Positions 1 to 8,082 of a stretch of 47,698 nt of DNA are shown piece after piece. Under the pieces are notes generated by a model. It searched no databases. It had not been told where the DNA came from and worked only from the letters and a program-made list of their open reading frames with translations. Position 1 is the stretch's first letter; each line of letters opens with the position of its first letter. This DNA comes from Nitrosomonadaceae bacterium. GTDB lineage: Bacteria; Pseudomonadota; Gammaproteobacteria; Burkholderiales; Nitrosomonadaceae. The stretch covers positions 1 through 47,698 of the forward strand of contig JAUSLF010000056.1 in assembly GCA_030646695.1 (NCBI GenBank). The letters run 5' to 3'. Made by a program: the position numbers and the translations under genes.

Positions 1-1
1 G

Positions 2-193
2 CCGGCCGCCCTGGTCGAGCGCATCAATGCCGAAGTGCGGCGCGGCATGAATACTGCCGCCGCCAAGGCTCTGCTGGCGGCGGAAAGCATGGAGACCGCG
101 GACTACGACGCGCCGACGTTTACGCGCTATGTGGCGTCCGAGATCAAACGCTGGACGCCGGCGGTGCACTCACTGAAAAGTACACCCAGGTGA
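2..193 (+). CDS. Bug/TctC-type tripartite tricarboxylate transporter binding protein, C-terminal part
   Basis: The open frame runs in from the left edge and stops with TGA at 191-193, giving the last 63 residues of a protein. The fragment has an alternating helical pattern (ALVERINAEVRRGM, then a region ending EIKRWTPAV) that matches the C-terminal end of Bug/TctC periplasmic solute receptors, where a helix with a KW pair closes the protein. Such receptors capture small carboxylates for TctAB or related carriers and are hugely expanded in Burkholderiales. The N-terminus and signal peptide lie outside the window. The gene converges on the ferredoxin gene at 248-568. Confidence 0.6.
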   Translation, partial: PAALVERINAEVRRGMNTAAAKALLAAESMETADYDAPTFTRYVASEIKRWTPAVHSLKSTPR

Positions 194-247
194 TCGACCG
201 AGGAGCCGGGCGGCGCGCGAGCCTGGCCGAGCCGTCCGGGGCTGACC

Positions 248-568
248 TCAGAACTCGATCGACACGAAGCCGTCGCCGTCGATCACCGTGCGGTAGGTCT
301 TTAGCGGAATCATGCACGGCGGCTGAACCACCTCTCCTGTGCGAATGTTGAAGGCACCGTTGTGGAAGTCGCACTCGACCACGTCACCAGTGATGCAGCC
401 CTCGGACAGCGAACCCGGACCGTGTGTACAGGCATCGTCGGTGACGTGGAACTCCCCACCGAGATTGAACACCGCCAGCGCGAGACCGCCCTTCTCGACG
501 CGGATCGCCTTGCCCACTTCGACTTCAGCAGGTTTGCACAAAGTAATGCGCTGACAAACTTCCGACAT
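248..568 (-). CDS. Rieske [2Fe-2S] ferredoxin of an aromatic oxygenase
   Basis: This 106-residue protein is a free-standing Rieske ferredoxin of the kind that carries electrons from a reductase to a ring-hydroxylating oxygenase. The cluster ligands are visible as C47-x-H49 (ACTHGPG) and C66-x2-H69 (ECDFHNG), and the length is usual for the family. It is transcribed away from the oxygenase gene at 698, and the shared intergenic region (569-697) carries a double IclR-type operator, so the two are probably co-regulated components of one system. No reductase lies next to it; the ferredoxin-NAD reductase at 32602-33627, under the same type of operator, is a candidate partner. The last is inference. 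Confidence 0.85.
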   Translation of the reverse strand: MSEVCQRITLCKPAEVEVGKAIRVEKGGLALAVFNLGGEFHVTDDACTHGPGSLSEGCITGDVVECDFHNGAFNIRTGEVVQPPCMIPLKTYRTVIDGDGFVSIEF

Positions 569-619
569 GACAAAACTCCAATTAACAGTTGACAGTTGAT
601 AATGTCCGATGATATCCTT

Positions 620-656
620 GTTTTAAATGAAGGAACGACGTTCTTTTATAAGGAAC
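620..656. promoter_or_regulatory. Composite IclR-type operator, site 1
   Basis: Two 17-bp boxes, GTTTTAAATGAAGGAAC (620-636) and GTTCTTTTATAAGGAAC (640-656), are separated by GAC. The centre forms GGAAC-N3-GTTC. The site lies between the divergent ferredoxin and oxygenase genes and ends 41 bp before the oxygenase start at 698. The same layout recurs at five other promoters in the window, including that of the IclR gene. Confidence 0.75.
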
Positions 657-697
657 AAAACTTAGCCCTTCAACGCCACCATAAAGGCCCAACCATC

Positions 698-1984
698 ATG
701 CTAAAAAAAGAACAGAACGATCTACTAACCCAGACCGGCCCCGGCACGCCGATGGGTAACTTGTTTCGCCGCTACTGGCTGCCGGCGCTGCTGGCCGAAG
801 AGTTGGCGGAGCCCGACTGTCCACCGGTTCGGCTGCAACTGCTGTCGGAGCGTCTGCTCGCGTTCCGCGACACGCAGGGCAGGCTGGGCGTGATCGACGA
901 GTTTTGTGCCCACCGCGGCGTGTCGCTGTGGTTTGGCCGCAATGAAGAAGACGGCATCCGCTGCCCGTACCACGGCTGGAAATACGACGTTAACGGCCAG
1001 TGCGTCGATGTCCCTTCGGAGCCGAGCGAGAGCGGCTATTGCAACAAAATCAAACTCAAGTCCTACTCGCTGGTCGAGCGCGGCGGTGTGATCTGGATCT
1101 ACATGGGCCCGCCCGAACTGCAACCGCCGCTGCCTGAATGGGAGTTTGCCACCGTGCCAACCAGCCAGAGCTTCACCTCCAAGCGCAGCCAGGAATGCAA
1201 CTGGCTGCAGGCGCTGGAAGGCGGCATCGATTCGAGCCACGTCTCGTTCCTGCACAGTGGCAACCTGAATACCGACCCGCTGTTTAAGGGCGCCAAGGGA
1301 AACGAGTACAACCAGAAAGACCTGAAGCCGGTGTTCGAGGTGGTGCCGGCCGATGGCGGCCTGTTCATCGGCGCGCGCCGCAATGCCGAAGAGGGTCATT
1401 ACTACTGGCGCATAACGCCATGGATCATGCCCTGCTTCACGATGGTGCCGCCACGCGGCGACCACCCGACCCACGGCCACTTCTGGGTGCCGATCGACGA
1501 CGAGAACAACTGGGCATGGAGTTTTGACTACCACCCGACCCGTGACCTGACGGTCGAAGAGGTACAGGCCATGAAGGACGGCAAGGGCATCCATGCGCGC
1601 TACCTGCCCGGAACCTACCGTCCGCTGCAGAACAAGGACAATGATTACCTGATGGACCGCGCGGCGCAGAAGGCCAACACCACCTACAGCGGCATCGAGG
1701 GCATCGCAATGCAGGACGCGTCGCTGCAGGAGAGTATGGGGCCCATCCAGGACCGCACGCGCGAACATCTGGTTGCAACCGACAACGGCATCATCATGGC
1801 GCGCCAGCGCCTGATGAAAGCGGCGAAAGCGCTGGAAGAGAAGGGCGAAGCCCCACCCGGCACCGACCCGCAGACCCAGCGCGTACGCTCAGTCGCGATG
1901 GTGCTGCCGAGCGACCAGGCCTTCAAGGACGCTGCCCGCGAAGCGCTGCGCGCCGAGCCGGGCAAGAAGCACGCATCGGTATGA
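698..1984 (+). CDS. Rieske non-heme iron oxygenase, alpha subunit (phthalate 4,5-dioxygenase/demethylase-like)
   Basis: This 428-residue protein is a terminal oxygenase of the Pht3/vanillate demethylase class, which have no beta subunit. The Rieske centre is C70-x-H72 (CAHRG) and C89-x2-H92 (CPYHGW). The mononuclear iron site follows as D178-x2-H181-x4-H186 (GIDSSHVSFLH). A longer in-frame start exists at 596, but the first residues would then be encoded by the operator, and the homologous N-terminus (LLTQTGPGTPMGNLFRRYW) matches the second oxygenase at 13163 only from the ATG at 698. It heads the operon that runs to 9132. The substrate is not shown by sequence; a carboxylated or methoxylated aromatic is likely from the family and the LigJ/LigK genes downstream. 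Confidence 0.88.
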   Translation: MLKKEQNDLLTQTGPGTPMGNLFRRYWLPALLAEELAEPDCPPVRLQLLSERLLAFRDTQGRLGVIDEFCAHRGVSLWFGRNEEDGIRCPYHGWKYDVNGQCVDVPSEPSESGYCNKIKLKSYSLVERGGVIWIYMGPPELQPPLPEWEFATVPTSQSFTSKRSQECNWLQALEGGIDSSHVSFLHSGNLNTDPLFKGAKGNEYNQKDLKPVFEVVPADGGLFIGARRNAEEGHYYWRITPWIMPCFTMVPPRGDHPTHGHFWVPIDDENNWAWSFDYHPTRDLTVEEVQAMKDGKGIHARYLPGTYRPLQNKDNDYLMDRAAQKANTTYSGIEGIAMQDASLQESMGPIQDRTREHLVATDNGIIMARQRLMKAAKALEEKGEAPPGTDPQTQRVRSVAMVLPSDQAFKDAAREALRAEPGKKHASV

Positions 1985-2014
1985 GCCTGCGAAAGCGGCT
2001 AACAGGGGTGCGCC

Positions 2015-2314
2015 ATGCTGGGGTCGTTTCGCAAAAGTCCGGCACAACTGCAGGCGCTGGACCGGGTGCAGGCGTTGACACGCGAGCGCTTCAATCTCGA
2101 TCGAGACGCTGCGGTTCTGGTGACTGAGCTTGTTTGCGCGTCGCCCGGATGTCCGCCGCTGGAGACCGTCGTGGCGTTCTGGAGCGACGGTGACCGGCGC
2201 CACCACTTCAAGGTATTCAAGCCGGTGGCCGACGTACTTGCCGACGACCTGCCCTATGCCTGGCAAAAGAATTCACTCGCCGCGATCGAAGGCGAGGGTT
2301 GCGACTGTTGCTAA
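2015..2314 (+). CDS. Small Cys-rich conserved-type protein, unknown function
   Basis: This 99-residue protein starts 30 bp after the oxygenase gene. I do not recognise a named family. It has a basic N-terminus, a central ACSPGCPP-like segment (CASPGCPPLETVVAFW) followed by a HHFKVFKP strand, and ends in CDCC. The paired cysteines at the middle and the extreme C-terminus suggest metal or cluster binding, but no standard motif is complete. The position between the oxygenase and the Pht5-like gene argues for a role with one of them. Codon use resembles its neighbours, so it is probably a real gene. Confidence 0.6.
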   Translation: MLGSFRKSPAQLQALDRVQALTRERFNLDRDAAVLVTELVCASPGCPPLETVVAFWSDGDRRHHFKVFKPVADVLADDLPYAWQKNSLAAIEGEGCDCC

Positions 2315-2380
2315 ACGTGCCAACGCCATGTGCGGCGGACGCAAATTGCTTGTTCAATTCATTCGGAGACAGACCACACT

Positions 2381-3331
2381 ATGGCCGACGAGATCAACTT
2401 GAAAACGGTGACCCGCAGCCAGGGGAATAACCAGGCCCTGAAGGACGGCACAGTCCAGCCGCACGGCTTTTCGTTTGACTTCGAAGAGGTGCCCGTCCTC
2501 ATCGACGCGTTTCGCCGCATGGTGCGCGCTCTGGAGTTCGATGTCAGCGAAATGGCGCTGACCACCTATCTCTGCGCGCGCGCCCACGGAAAGCGCTTCA
2601 CAGCGTTGCCGATTTTTCTGGTGCGCGCCTTCCACCACGGCGCCATCGTGTACAACACCAAGGTCGGCATCCGCAGCCCGAAAGACCTGGAAGGCCGCCG
2701 TGTTGGCGTGAACCGAGGCTATACCGTCACCACCGGGCTGTGGGCGCGCAGCGTCCTGCAAAACCAGTACGGTGTCGACCTGAACAAGATCACTTGGGTG
2801 CTGTCTGGCGACGAGCATGTGGCCGAATACCGGCCACCGGACAATGTGGTGCCCATAGAGACGGGCCGGAAGATGGCGGACATGCTGGCCTCCGGCGAAC
2901 TGGCCGCGGCCATCGGCATAGAGGTGGATTCGCCAGATGTCGCGCAACTCATTCCTGACGCCAAGGAAGCCGGCTTCGAAGCTTTGCGTCAGTCCGGCCA
3001 TTACCCGATCAACCATCTGATTGTCGTCAAGGACGAGGTGCTGGACGCGCACCCGGAACTGGCCGCGCAGATTTTCCATGCCTTTGCGGAAGCGAAAAAT
3101 CTGTATGTGCAGCGCCTCAGGAATGGCCAGATCGACAAACCGAGCGCGGTCGACGAAGTGTACCGCCGCGTGATGCAGATCACTGGTACCGACCCGTTGC
3201 CCTACGGCATCGCGCCGAACCGGTCCATGCTGGAGCAGGCCGTGCAGTCGGCGCTGGCGCAGGGAATCATCACGCAGCCCGTCGAGATCGACGCGCTGTT
3301 CGCCCCCGCAACGCAAGGCCTGGTGGCTTGA
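2381..3331 (+). CDS. Pht5-like protein (4,5-dihydroxyphthalate decarboxylase / ABC binding-protein fold)
   Basis: This 316-residue protein has a periplasmic-binding-protein fold but no signal peptide, so it should act in the cytoplasm. It shares the layout of 4,5-dihydroxyphthalate decarboxylases: an early segment for ligand contact (DVSEMALTTYLCAR), then IRSPKDLEGRRVGVNRGYTVTTGLW, and a C-terminal PYGIAPNRSMLEQ motif. The paralog at 31563-32555 has the corresponding PYGLESNRKCLE. The ATG at 2381 follows a GGAG ribosome binding site; the longer frame from 2330 lacks one. In the family these enzymes decarboxylate dihydroxyphthalate to protocatechuate, but close relatives are often only annotated as NMT1/ABC binding proteins, so the reaction is inferred. 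Confidence 0.7.
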   Translation: MADEINLKTVTRSQGNNQALKDGTVQPHGFSFDFEEVPVLIDAFRRMVRALEFDVSEMALTTYLCARAHGKRFTALPIFLVRAFHHGAIVYNTKVGIRSPKDLEGRRVGVNRGYTVTTGLWARSVLQNQYGVDLNKITWVLSGDEHVAEYRPPDNVVPIETGRKMADMLASGELAAAIGIEVDSPDVAQLIPDAKEAGFEALRQSGHYPINHLIVVKDEVLDAHPELAAQIFHAFAEAKNLYVQRLRNGQIDKPSAVDEVYRRVMQITGTDPLPYGIAPNRSMLEQAVQSALAQGIITQPVEIDALFAPATQGLVA

Positions 3332-3357
3332 GCGCCGCCACCCAAGAAGGAGCCCCC

Positions 3358-4200
3358 ATGCAGACTCAACAGAACCCCGTTACCGTTCCCGCGTTGCAGC
3401 AGATGAAGCGCGACGGGCGCAAAATCGTCGGCGTCGTGGCCTGGGACTACCAGATGGCGCAAATCGTTGATCGCGCCGGGGTCGACATCGTTTCGGTTGG
3501 CGATACCGTGGGCATCAACCTGTGGGGCCAGCCGAATCCGCTTGAAGTCACGATGGACGAGATGATCGTGGTCTGCAAGGCGGTGCGCCGGGGTGTCAGG
3601 CGAGCCCTGGTCAGTGTCGACTTCCCGTTCGGCCCCTTGCAGGAAGGCACCGATGCCGCGCTGCGGGCCGCCATCCGCCTGGTCAAGGAGGCCGGCGTGG
3701 ACATGATCAAGCTCGATGGCGCGGCGGACTTCCCGGACGCGGTGCGTGCGATCTCGCGCGCCGGCATCCCGGTGTTTGCGCAGTTCGGTATCACGCCACA
3801 GACGGCGTTGCAACTGGGCGTTGACTACAAGACCATGCTCAAGACCGGCGCCCAGCTTGCGCCAGAGATGACCGCCAAGCTGGTCGAACAGGCCAGGCGC
3901 CTGGAAGACGCTGGTGCCGCGCTGATCGACTTTACACACTCCGGTCCGGTGGCCGGCCCGGCGGTGGTGAGTGCGGTGTCGGTGCCGGTGATCGGCGGGC
4001 TCGGCGGCGGACCGTGGCTGGATGGCCGCATGCGCATGGCGCACGCCGCGATCGGCTATGCCGCGACCCAGCTCGATGCCCCGACCGAGACCTACGCCAA
4101 CGTCGCACGCATCTCGCTCGACGCCATCACGGCCTACGCCGAAGACGTGCGTGCGTGCCGCCAGATCAAGGGCGGCATCCCGCTCAAACCTGCTGCCTAA
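3358..4200 (+). CDS. Ketopantoate hydroxymethyltransferase (PanB)-like / PEP mutase-superfamily lyase
   Basis: This 280-residue protein has the PanB signature order: VSVGDTVG (D49), a VDFPFG segment (D88), IKLDGA (D120), then FGITPQT. In true PanB these positions hold the Mg-binding Asp, Asp and Glu and a GHIGLTPQ loop. Here the Glu is Asp and the loop His is Gln (Q142). The length fits the family. PanB joins a formaldehyde unit from methylene-THF to a 2-oxo acid. In this catabolic operon a related aldol or retro-aldol step on a pathway 2-oxo acid is more likely than pantothenate synthesis. The start at 3358 has AGGAG upstream and follows the previous stop by 26 bp. Confidence 0.72.
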   Translation: MQTQQNPVTVPALQQMKRDGRKIVGVVAWDYQMAQIVDRAGVDIVSVGDTVGINLWGQPNPLEVTMDEMIVVCKAVRRGVRRALVSVDFPFGPLQEGTDAALRAAIRLVKEAGVDMIKLDGAADFPDAVRAISRAGIPVFAQFGITPQTALQLGVDYKTMLKTGAQLAPEMTAKLVEQARRLEDAGAALIDFTHSGPVAGPAVVSAVSVPVIGGLGGGPWLDGRMRMAHAAIGYAATQLDAPTETYANVARISLDAITAYAEDVRACRQIKGGIPLKPAA

Positions 4201-4214
4201 ACGAGGAACCTACC

Positions 4215-5078
4215 ATGCCCACCGCGCTGATTGACGGCATCCCCACACATTACGAAGTATGGGGCTCGGGGCCGCCGCTGCTGATGTTCTCACCCGGCGG
4301 CTTCGACGCGACGCTGGAAAAGTGGTCCACGCTCGGCGTTTACGCCAGGATCAAACTGATGGACCACCTGGTCCAAAAGTACAGCTGTATCGTCTTTGAC
4401 CGGCGCGAGACCGGGCAGTCCGGCGGCCGGGTTGAGCGGGTCACCTGGGTCGACTACGTGGCCCAGGGAAAAGGTCTGCTTGACCACCTGAATATTGCAC
4501 AGGCCCATCTGATAGGGGGTTGCATGGGCTGCAGCCCGGTCGCTGCGTTCGGCGCAATGCATCCGCAAGCCACCCTCAGCATGGTGCTGTACTGGCCAGT
4601 CGGTGGTGCCAAGTACCGCATCAACGGCCACCAACGTTTCGCCGAGCATCTGGCGTTTGTCCAGCAAAACGGCCTGGCAGCCGTCGCCGAGCTCGTCGCC
4701 AGGGACGGAAAGCCGTTCAATGCCGATCCGCGCGGCGGGCCATGGGCATCAGTGCTGCGCCATGACCGAGCGTTCGCTGACCGCTATGTAAAGCAGAGTC
4801 TCGAGCACTACAAATTGGTCGTGGCCGGGATGGCTCGCACGCTGCTGGACCGCGACACCGTGCCCGGCGCCGAGCCCGAGGACCTGTTGCGCCTTGACAT
4901 TCCAAGCCTGGTGGTTCCTGGAAGCGATGCGTCGCATGCCACGTCGGCAGCGCGTTACCTGGAGGAATGCCTGCCGGGCGCCGAATATTGGGACATGCCG
5001 CCGGCAGAACAGACCGAAGACAACGCGCCGGCCCGCGTGATCCAGTTTCTGGATGCCGTGGGCGCCAGGCCCCGCTAG
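4215..5078 (+). CDS. Alpha/beta hydrolase with apparent Cys nucleophile
   Basis: This 287-residue protein has an alpha/beta hydrolase fold: an early GSGPPLLMFSPGG oxyanion strand, FDRRETGQSG, and a nucleophile elbow GGCMG around C103. The usual elbow is G-x-S-x-G; here the central residue is Cys, as in dienelactone hydrolase. The acid and base residues probably lie in the C-terminal third (VVPGSDASHATS and later), but the base His is not obvious. It lies between the PanB-like gene and ligJ, so hydrolysis of a ring-cleavage or lactone intermediate is a reasonable guess. The ATG at 4215 follows GAGGAACC with a 15-bp intergenic gap. Confidence 0.78.
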   Translation: MPTALIDGIPTHYEVWGSGPPLLMFSPGGFDATLEKWSTLGVYARIKLMDHLVQKYSCIVFDRRETGQSGGRVERVTWVDYVAQGKGLLDHLNIAQAHLIGGCMGCSPVAAFGAMHPQATLSMVLYWPVGGAKYRINGHQRFAEHLAFVQQNGLAAVAELVARDGKPFNADPRGGPWASVLRHDRAFADRYVKQSLEHYKLVVAGMARTLLDRDTVPGAEPEDLLRLDIPSLVVPGSDASHATSAARYLEECLPGAEYWDMPPAEQTEDNAPARVIQFLDAVGARPR

Positions 5079-5112
5079 TCGCATCCATCTCGACCTAACT
5101 CACCGACCCGCC

Positions 5113-6162
5113 ATGATCATCGACATCCATTGCCATTACACAACCGAGCCGCAGGCGCTGCACCTGTTTCGCGACAAACAACTCGCCGGGCTGGCCGACC
5201 CGGCTCGCCGTCCCACGGCGACCGACCTCGCGGGCTTGAACATCAGTGACGAGGTATTGATTCAAAGCGTGCAGCCGCAGCTCAAGCTGCAGAAGGACCG
5301 CGGCAGTGACCTGACCATCTTCTCGCCGCGTGCCGCAGGCATGGCGCATCACGTTGGCACCGAGGCCGTGAGCAAACAATGGACGACGATCAGTAACGAC
5401 CTGATCCACCGCCTGTGTACGCTGCTGCCCGACAATTTTGTCGGTGTCGGCCAGTTGCCGCAGTTTCCCGGCGTGTCGCCGAAAAAATGCATTGCCGAGT
5501 TGGAGCGTGTCGTCAACGAACTGGGCTTTGTCGGCGTCAACCTCAACCCCGATCCGTCGGGCGGATACTGGACCGGCCCGCCGCTGACCGACCCGCACTG
5601 GTACCCGATCTATGAGAAGTTGTGCGAGCTTGACGTGCCGGCCATGATCCACGTCTCGTCCTGCTGCAACCCGAATTTCCACCACACCGGCGCGCACTAC
5701 ATCAACGCCGACACCACGGCTTTCATGCAACTGATCCAGGGAGATTTGTTTGCGGATTTTCCGACGCTGAAGTTTGTCATCCCGCACGGCGGCGGCGCGG
5801 TGCCCTACCACTGGGGGCGTTACCGCGGACTGTGCCTGAGCATGCAGAAAAAACCGCTGGTCGAATACCTGATGAACAACGTGTTTTTTGACACCTGTGT
5901 GTACCACTTGCCGGGCATAGAGCTGTTGACCAAGGTGGTTCCCATCGACAACATCATGTTTGCCTCTGAAATGAAAGGCGCTGTGCCGGGCATTGATCCC
6001 GAAACCGGCCATTATTTCGATGACACCAAGCGTTATGTGGATCAAGTCACGACGCTGGACGACACCAGCCGGCACAAAATTTTCGAAGGCAATGCCCGCA
6101 AGGTCTACCCGCGGCTGGACGCCTTGCTGACGCGCCGCGGCCACGCCAACAAAACCGTTTAA
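5113..6162 (+). CDS. ligJ: 4-oxalomesaconate hydratase (LigJ/GalB type)
   Basis: This 349-residue amidohydrolase-superfamily protein closely follows the LigJ pattern. It starts MIIDIHCHYT (metal ligands H6 and H8), then has NLNPDPSGGYW, AMIHVSS (H180), IPHGGGAVPYHWGR (H225) and MFASEMKGAV (E286). LigJ hydrates 4-oxalomesaconate to 4-carboxy-4-hydroxy-2-oxoadipate in the protocatechuate 4,5-cleavage and gallate pathways. The aldolase that uses its product follows 22 bp downstream, which strongly supports the assignment. The short start at 5113 is chosen because the conserved MIIDIH begins there. Confidence 0.93.
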   Translation: MIIDIHCHYTTEPQALHLFRDKQLAGLADPARRPTATDLAGLNISDEVLIQSVQPQLKLQKDRGSDLTIFSPRAAGMAHHVGTEAVSKQWTTISNDLIHRLCTLLPDNFVGVGQLPQFPGVSPKKCIAELERVVNELGFVGVNLNPDPSGGYWTGPPLTDPHWYPIYEKLCELDVPAMIHVSSCCNPNFHHTGAHYINADTTAFMQLIQGDLFADFPTLKFVIPHGGGAVPYHWGRYRGLCLSMQKKPLVEYLMNNVFFDTCVYHLPGIELLTKVVPIDNIMFASEMKGAVPGIDPETGHYFDDTKRYVDQVTTLDDTSRHKIFEGNARKVYPRLDALLTRRGHANKTV

Positions 6163-6184
6163 AAAACCACCCTCAGAAAAAACC

Positions 6185-6883
6185 ATGAACGAAAAAAATG
6201 ATTTGGCCGATATCCGCCGTGACATTGAACGGGTAGATCCCGAGACGGTGCGTGCGGCCTCGGCTTACGCCTCCTCCATACTGGCCGATGTGGCCGGACG
6301 ACGTGGCGCGCTGGACGGCCGGATTGCGCCGGTCTCGCCCGGCATGCGTATGGCCGGTCCGGCATTTACGGTGGAAATCCGTGCCGGCGACAACCTGATG
6401 ATTCATGCCGCCATGGCCATGGCCAAACCGGGTGACGTGCTGGTGATCGATGGCAAGGGCGACACCACGTGCGCGCTGATGGGCTCCATCATGCTCAATG
6501 CCTGCAAAAAACTCGGCCTGGCCGGCGTGGTGATTGATGCTGCCGTCCGTGATACCGAGGAATTGCGCGAGCTGGGTTTCCCGGTGTATGCCGTCGGCGC
6601 CAACCCGAACGGCCCAACCAAGTTTATTCCGGGCCGCATTAACTGGCCGATATCCTGCGGTGGCGTGGCGATTCGCCCAGGTGACCTGATTGTGGGTGAC
6701 GCTGATGGCGTCGTCGCGGTTGAACGTGAGAAGGTGGCGTCACTGCTGCCGCTGGCTGCCGCCAAGGTGGCAGATGAACAAAAACGTATTGCCGACATCC
6801 TCAGCGGCCAGGATATTCGGCCGAAGTGGCTGGAGGCGGCCTTGCGCGCCGCTGGCGTGCTGGGCGCCGACGAATCGCTGTGA
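6185..6883 (+). CDS. ligK: 4-carboxy-4-hydroxy-2-oxoadipate aldolase (LigK, RraA-like fold)
   Basis: This 232-residue protein belongs to the HMG/CHA aldolase group related to RraA. The metal- and substrate-binding residues are visible in GLAGVVIDAAVRDTEEL (R122, D123), preceded by PGDVLVIDGKGD, and the length is typical. It cleaves 4-carboxy-4-hydroxy-2-oxoadipate to pyruvate and oxaloacetate and can decarboxylate oxaloacetate; it needs a divalent metal. Paired with ligJ it completes the lower part of a meta-cleavage route. The upstream region is A-rich with no strong Shine-Dalgarno sequence, so translation may be coupled to ligJ. Confidence 0.92.
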   Translation: MNEKNDLADIRRDIERVDPETVRAASAYASSILADVAGRRGALDGRIAPVSPGMRMAGPAFTVEIRAGDNLMIHAAMAMAKPGDVLVIDGKGDTTCALMGSIMLNACKKLGLAGVVIDAAVRDTEELRELGFPVYAVGANPNGPTKFIPGRINWPISCGGVAIRPGDLIVGDADGVVAVEREKVASLLPLAAAKVADEQKRIADILSGQDIRPKWLEAALRAAGVLGADESL

Positions 6884-6923
6884 ACATTTCGAATAAAAAA
6901 TAACACATCATTGGAGTATGTAT

Positions 6924-8030
6924 ATGGAAAAAGTGCTGGCAGCGGTCAAAGTTGGCCCGAGCAAGATTGAGATTCGCGAGTTCCCGATGCCGGACGTTCC
7001 GGCAGACGGCGCCCTGCTGAAAATGGAAGTGGCCGGTATTTGCGGTACCGACGTCAAAATGTACAAGCAGCCCTTGGCAAGGGGCCCGGTCATCATGGGC
7101 CACGAGAATATTGGCTATATCGCCAAGGCCGGCCGGGAATTTACCCAACGCAAGGGATTCAAGGAAGGCGACTTGGTATTTGTCGAGCATTACGTCGGCT
7201 GCTACAAGTGCGAATGGTGTCACCGCGGCGAATACCGCCATTGCGAAAATACCGACTGGCGCGGCAACCCCGACGGCATCCGCTATGGCTACACATCGTC
7301 CGACAAGCCGCCGCACCTGTGGGGCGGTTTTGCCCAATACGCTTACCTGCCGTGGAACTCGGTGGTGCACAAGGTGCCGGCTGGCGTGACGCCGGAGCTG
7401 GCCGGGCTGGTGACACCCATGGCCAACGGCGTCGAATGGTCGCTGTTTGATGGTGATGTCGGTTATGACGACGTGGTGCTGATCCAGGGCCCTGGGCAGC
7501 AGGGTCTGTCGCAGACGGTAATCTGCAAGCAGGCGGGCGCCAGCAAGATCATCGTCACCGGCACCTCCAAGGACGCCGCGCGGCTGGAAGTGGCGACGCT
7601 GCTCGGCGCCGACCACGTGATCAATGTCCAGGAAGAGGATCCACTGGCGCGCATCATGGAACTCACCGGCGGCCGCGGCGTGGACGTGGTGCTCGACTGC
7701 ACGGCGGGCGCTGGCACCTTCCCGATCATGCTGGGCATTGAGGCGCTCAAGCGCAAGGGCGGCACCATGGTCGTGCAGGGCGAGATGGGTGACTTCCCGA
7801 ACTTCCCACTGGCCAAGATGACGCTCAAGTGGATCACGCTCAAGAGCGCCCGCGGTCACAGCTACCGTGCCTGCGAACTGGCTTTGGCGCAATTGGCCTC
7901 GCACCGGTTTCCGCTGGAGAAGGTTACCACCCACAAATTTGGTCTGAAGGATGTGGACCTTGCGATCCGGTCGGTTGGCAATGAAGGCTTGCCGAACGTG
8001 ATTCATGCGTCCCTGATGCCTTGGCTCTAG
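6924..8030 (+). CDS. Zinc-dependent alcohol dehydrogenase, MDR superfamily
   Basis: This medium-chain dehydrogenase of about 368 residues has the catalytic zinc segment [10 protein letters not shown] followed by GHENIG, and the structural zinc loop with closely spaced cysteines ([16 protein letters not shown]). The cofactor-binding part has [12 protein letters not shown] and a Rossmann strand with [14 protein letters not shown]. It resembles threonine dehydrogenase or sorbitol dehydrogenase-like proteins. The ATG at 6924 sits 7 bp after GGAG; an ATG at 6918 is only one base from that site. It follows ligK by 40 bp and probably oxidises an alcohol intermediate or reduces an aldehyde in the pathway; the substrate is unknown. 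Confidence 0.87.
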   Translation: MEKVLAAVKVGPSKIEIREFPMPDVPADGALLKMEVAGICGTDVKMYKQPLARGPVIMGHENIGYIAKAGREFTQRKGFKEGDLVFVEHYVGCYKCEWCHRGEYRHCENTDWRGNPDGIRYGYTSSDKPPHLWGGFAQYAYLPWNSVVHKVPAGVTPELAGLVTPMANGVEWSLFDGDVGYDDVVLIQGPGQQGLSQTVICKQAGASKIIVTGTSKDAARLEVATLLGADHVINVQEEDPLARIMELTGGRGVDVVLDCTAGAGTFPIMLGIEALKRKGGTMVVQGEMGDFPNFPLAKMTLKWITLKSARGHSYRACELALAQLASHRFPLEKVTTHKFGLKDVDLAIRSVGNEGLPNVIHASLMPWL

Positions 8031-8082
8031 TCGGCGCGTGGAAAATTCGTCGAATGTAGCGGCAGTCGGCGCTGGGGACGTC

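Noticed and set aside
596..697. N-terminal extension of the Rieske oxygenase from 596
   Set aside because: The extension is encoded by the operator itself, has no family match, and the paralog at 13163 starts at the position equal to 698.
2354..3316. Long open frames on the minus strand opposite the Pht5-like, Rieske and aldolase genes (for example 725-1768, 2354-3316, 13262-14356)
   Set aside because: They mirror high-GC genes on the other strand, give Arg/His-rich sequences without domains or ribosome binding sites, and the plus-strand frames match known families.
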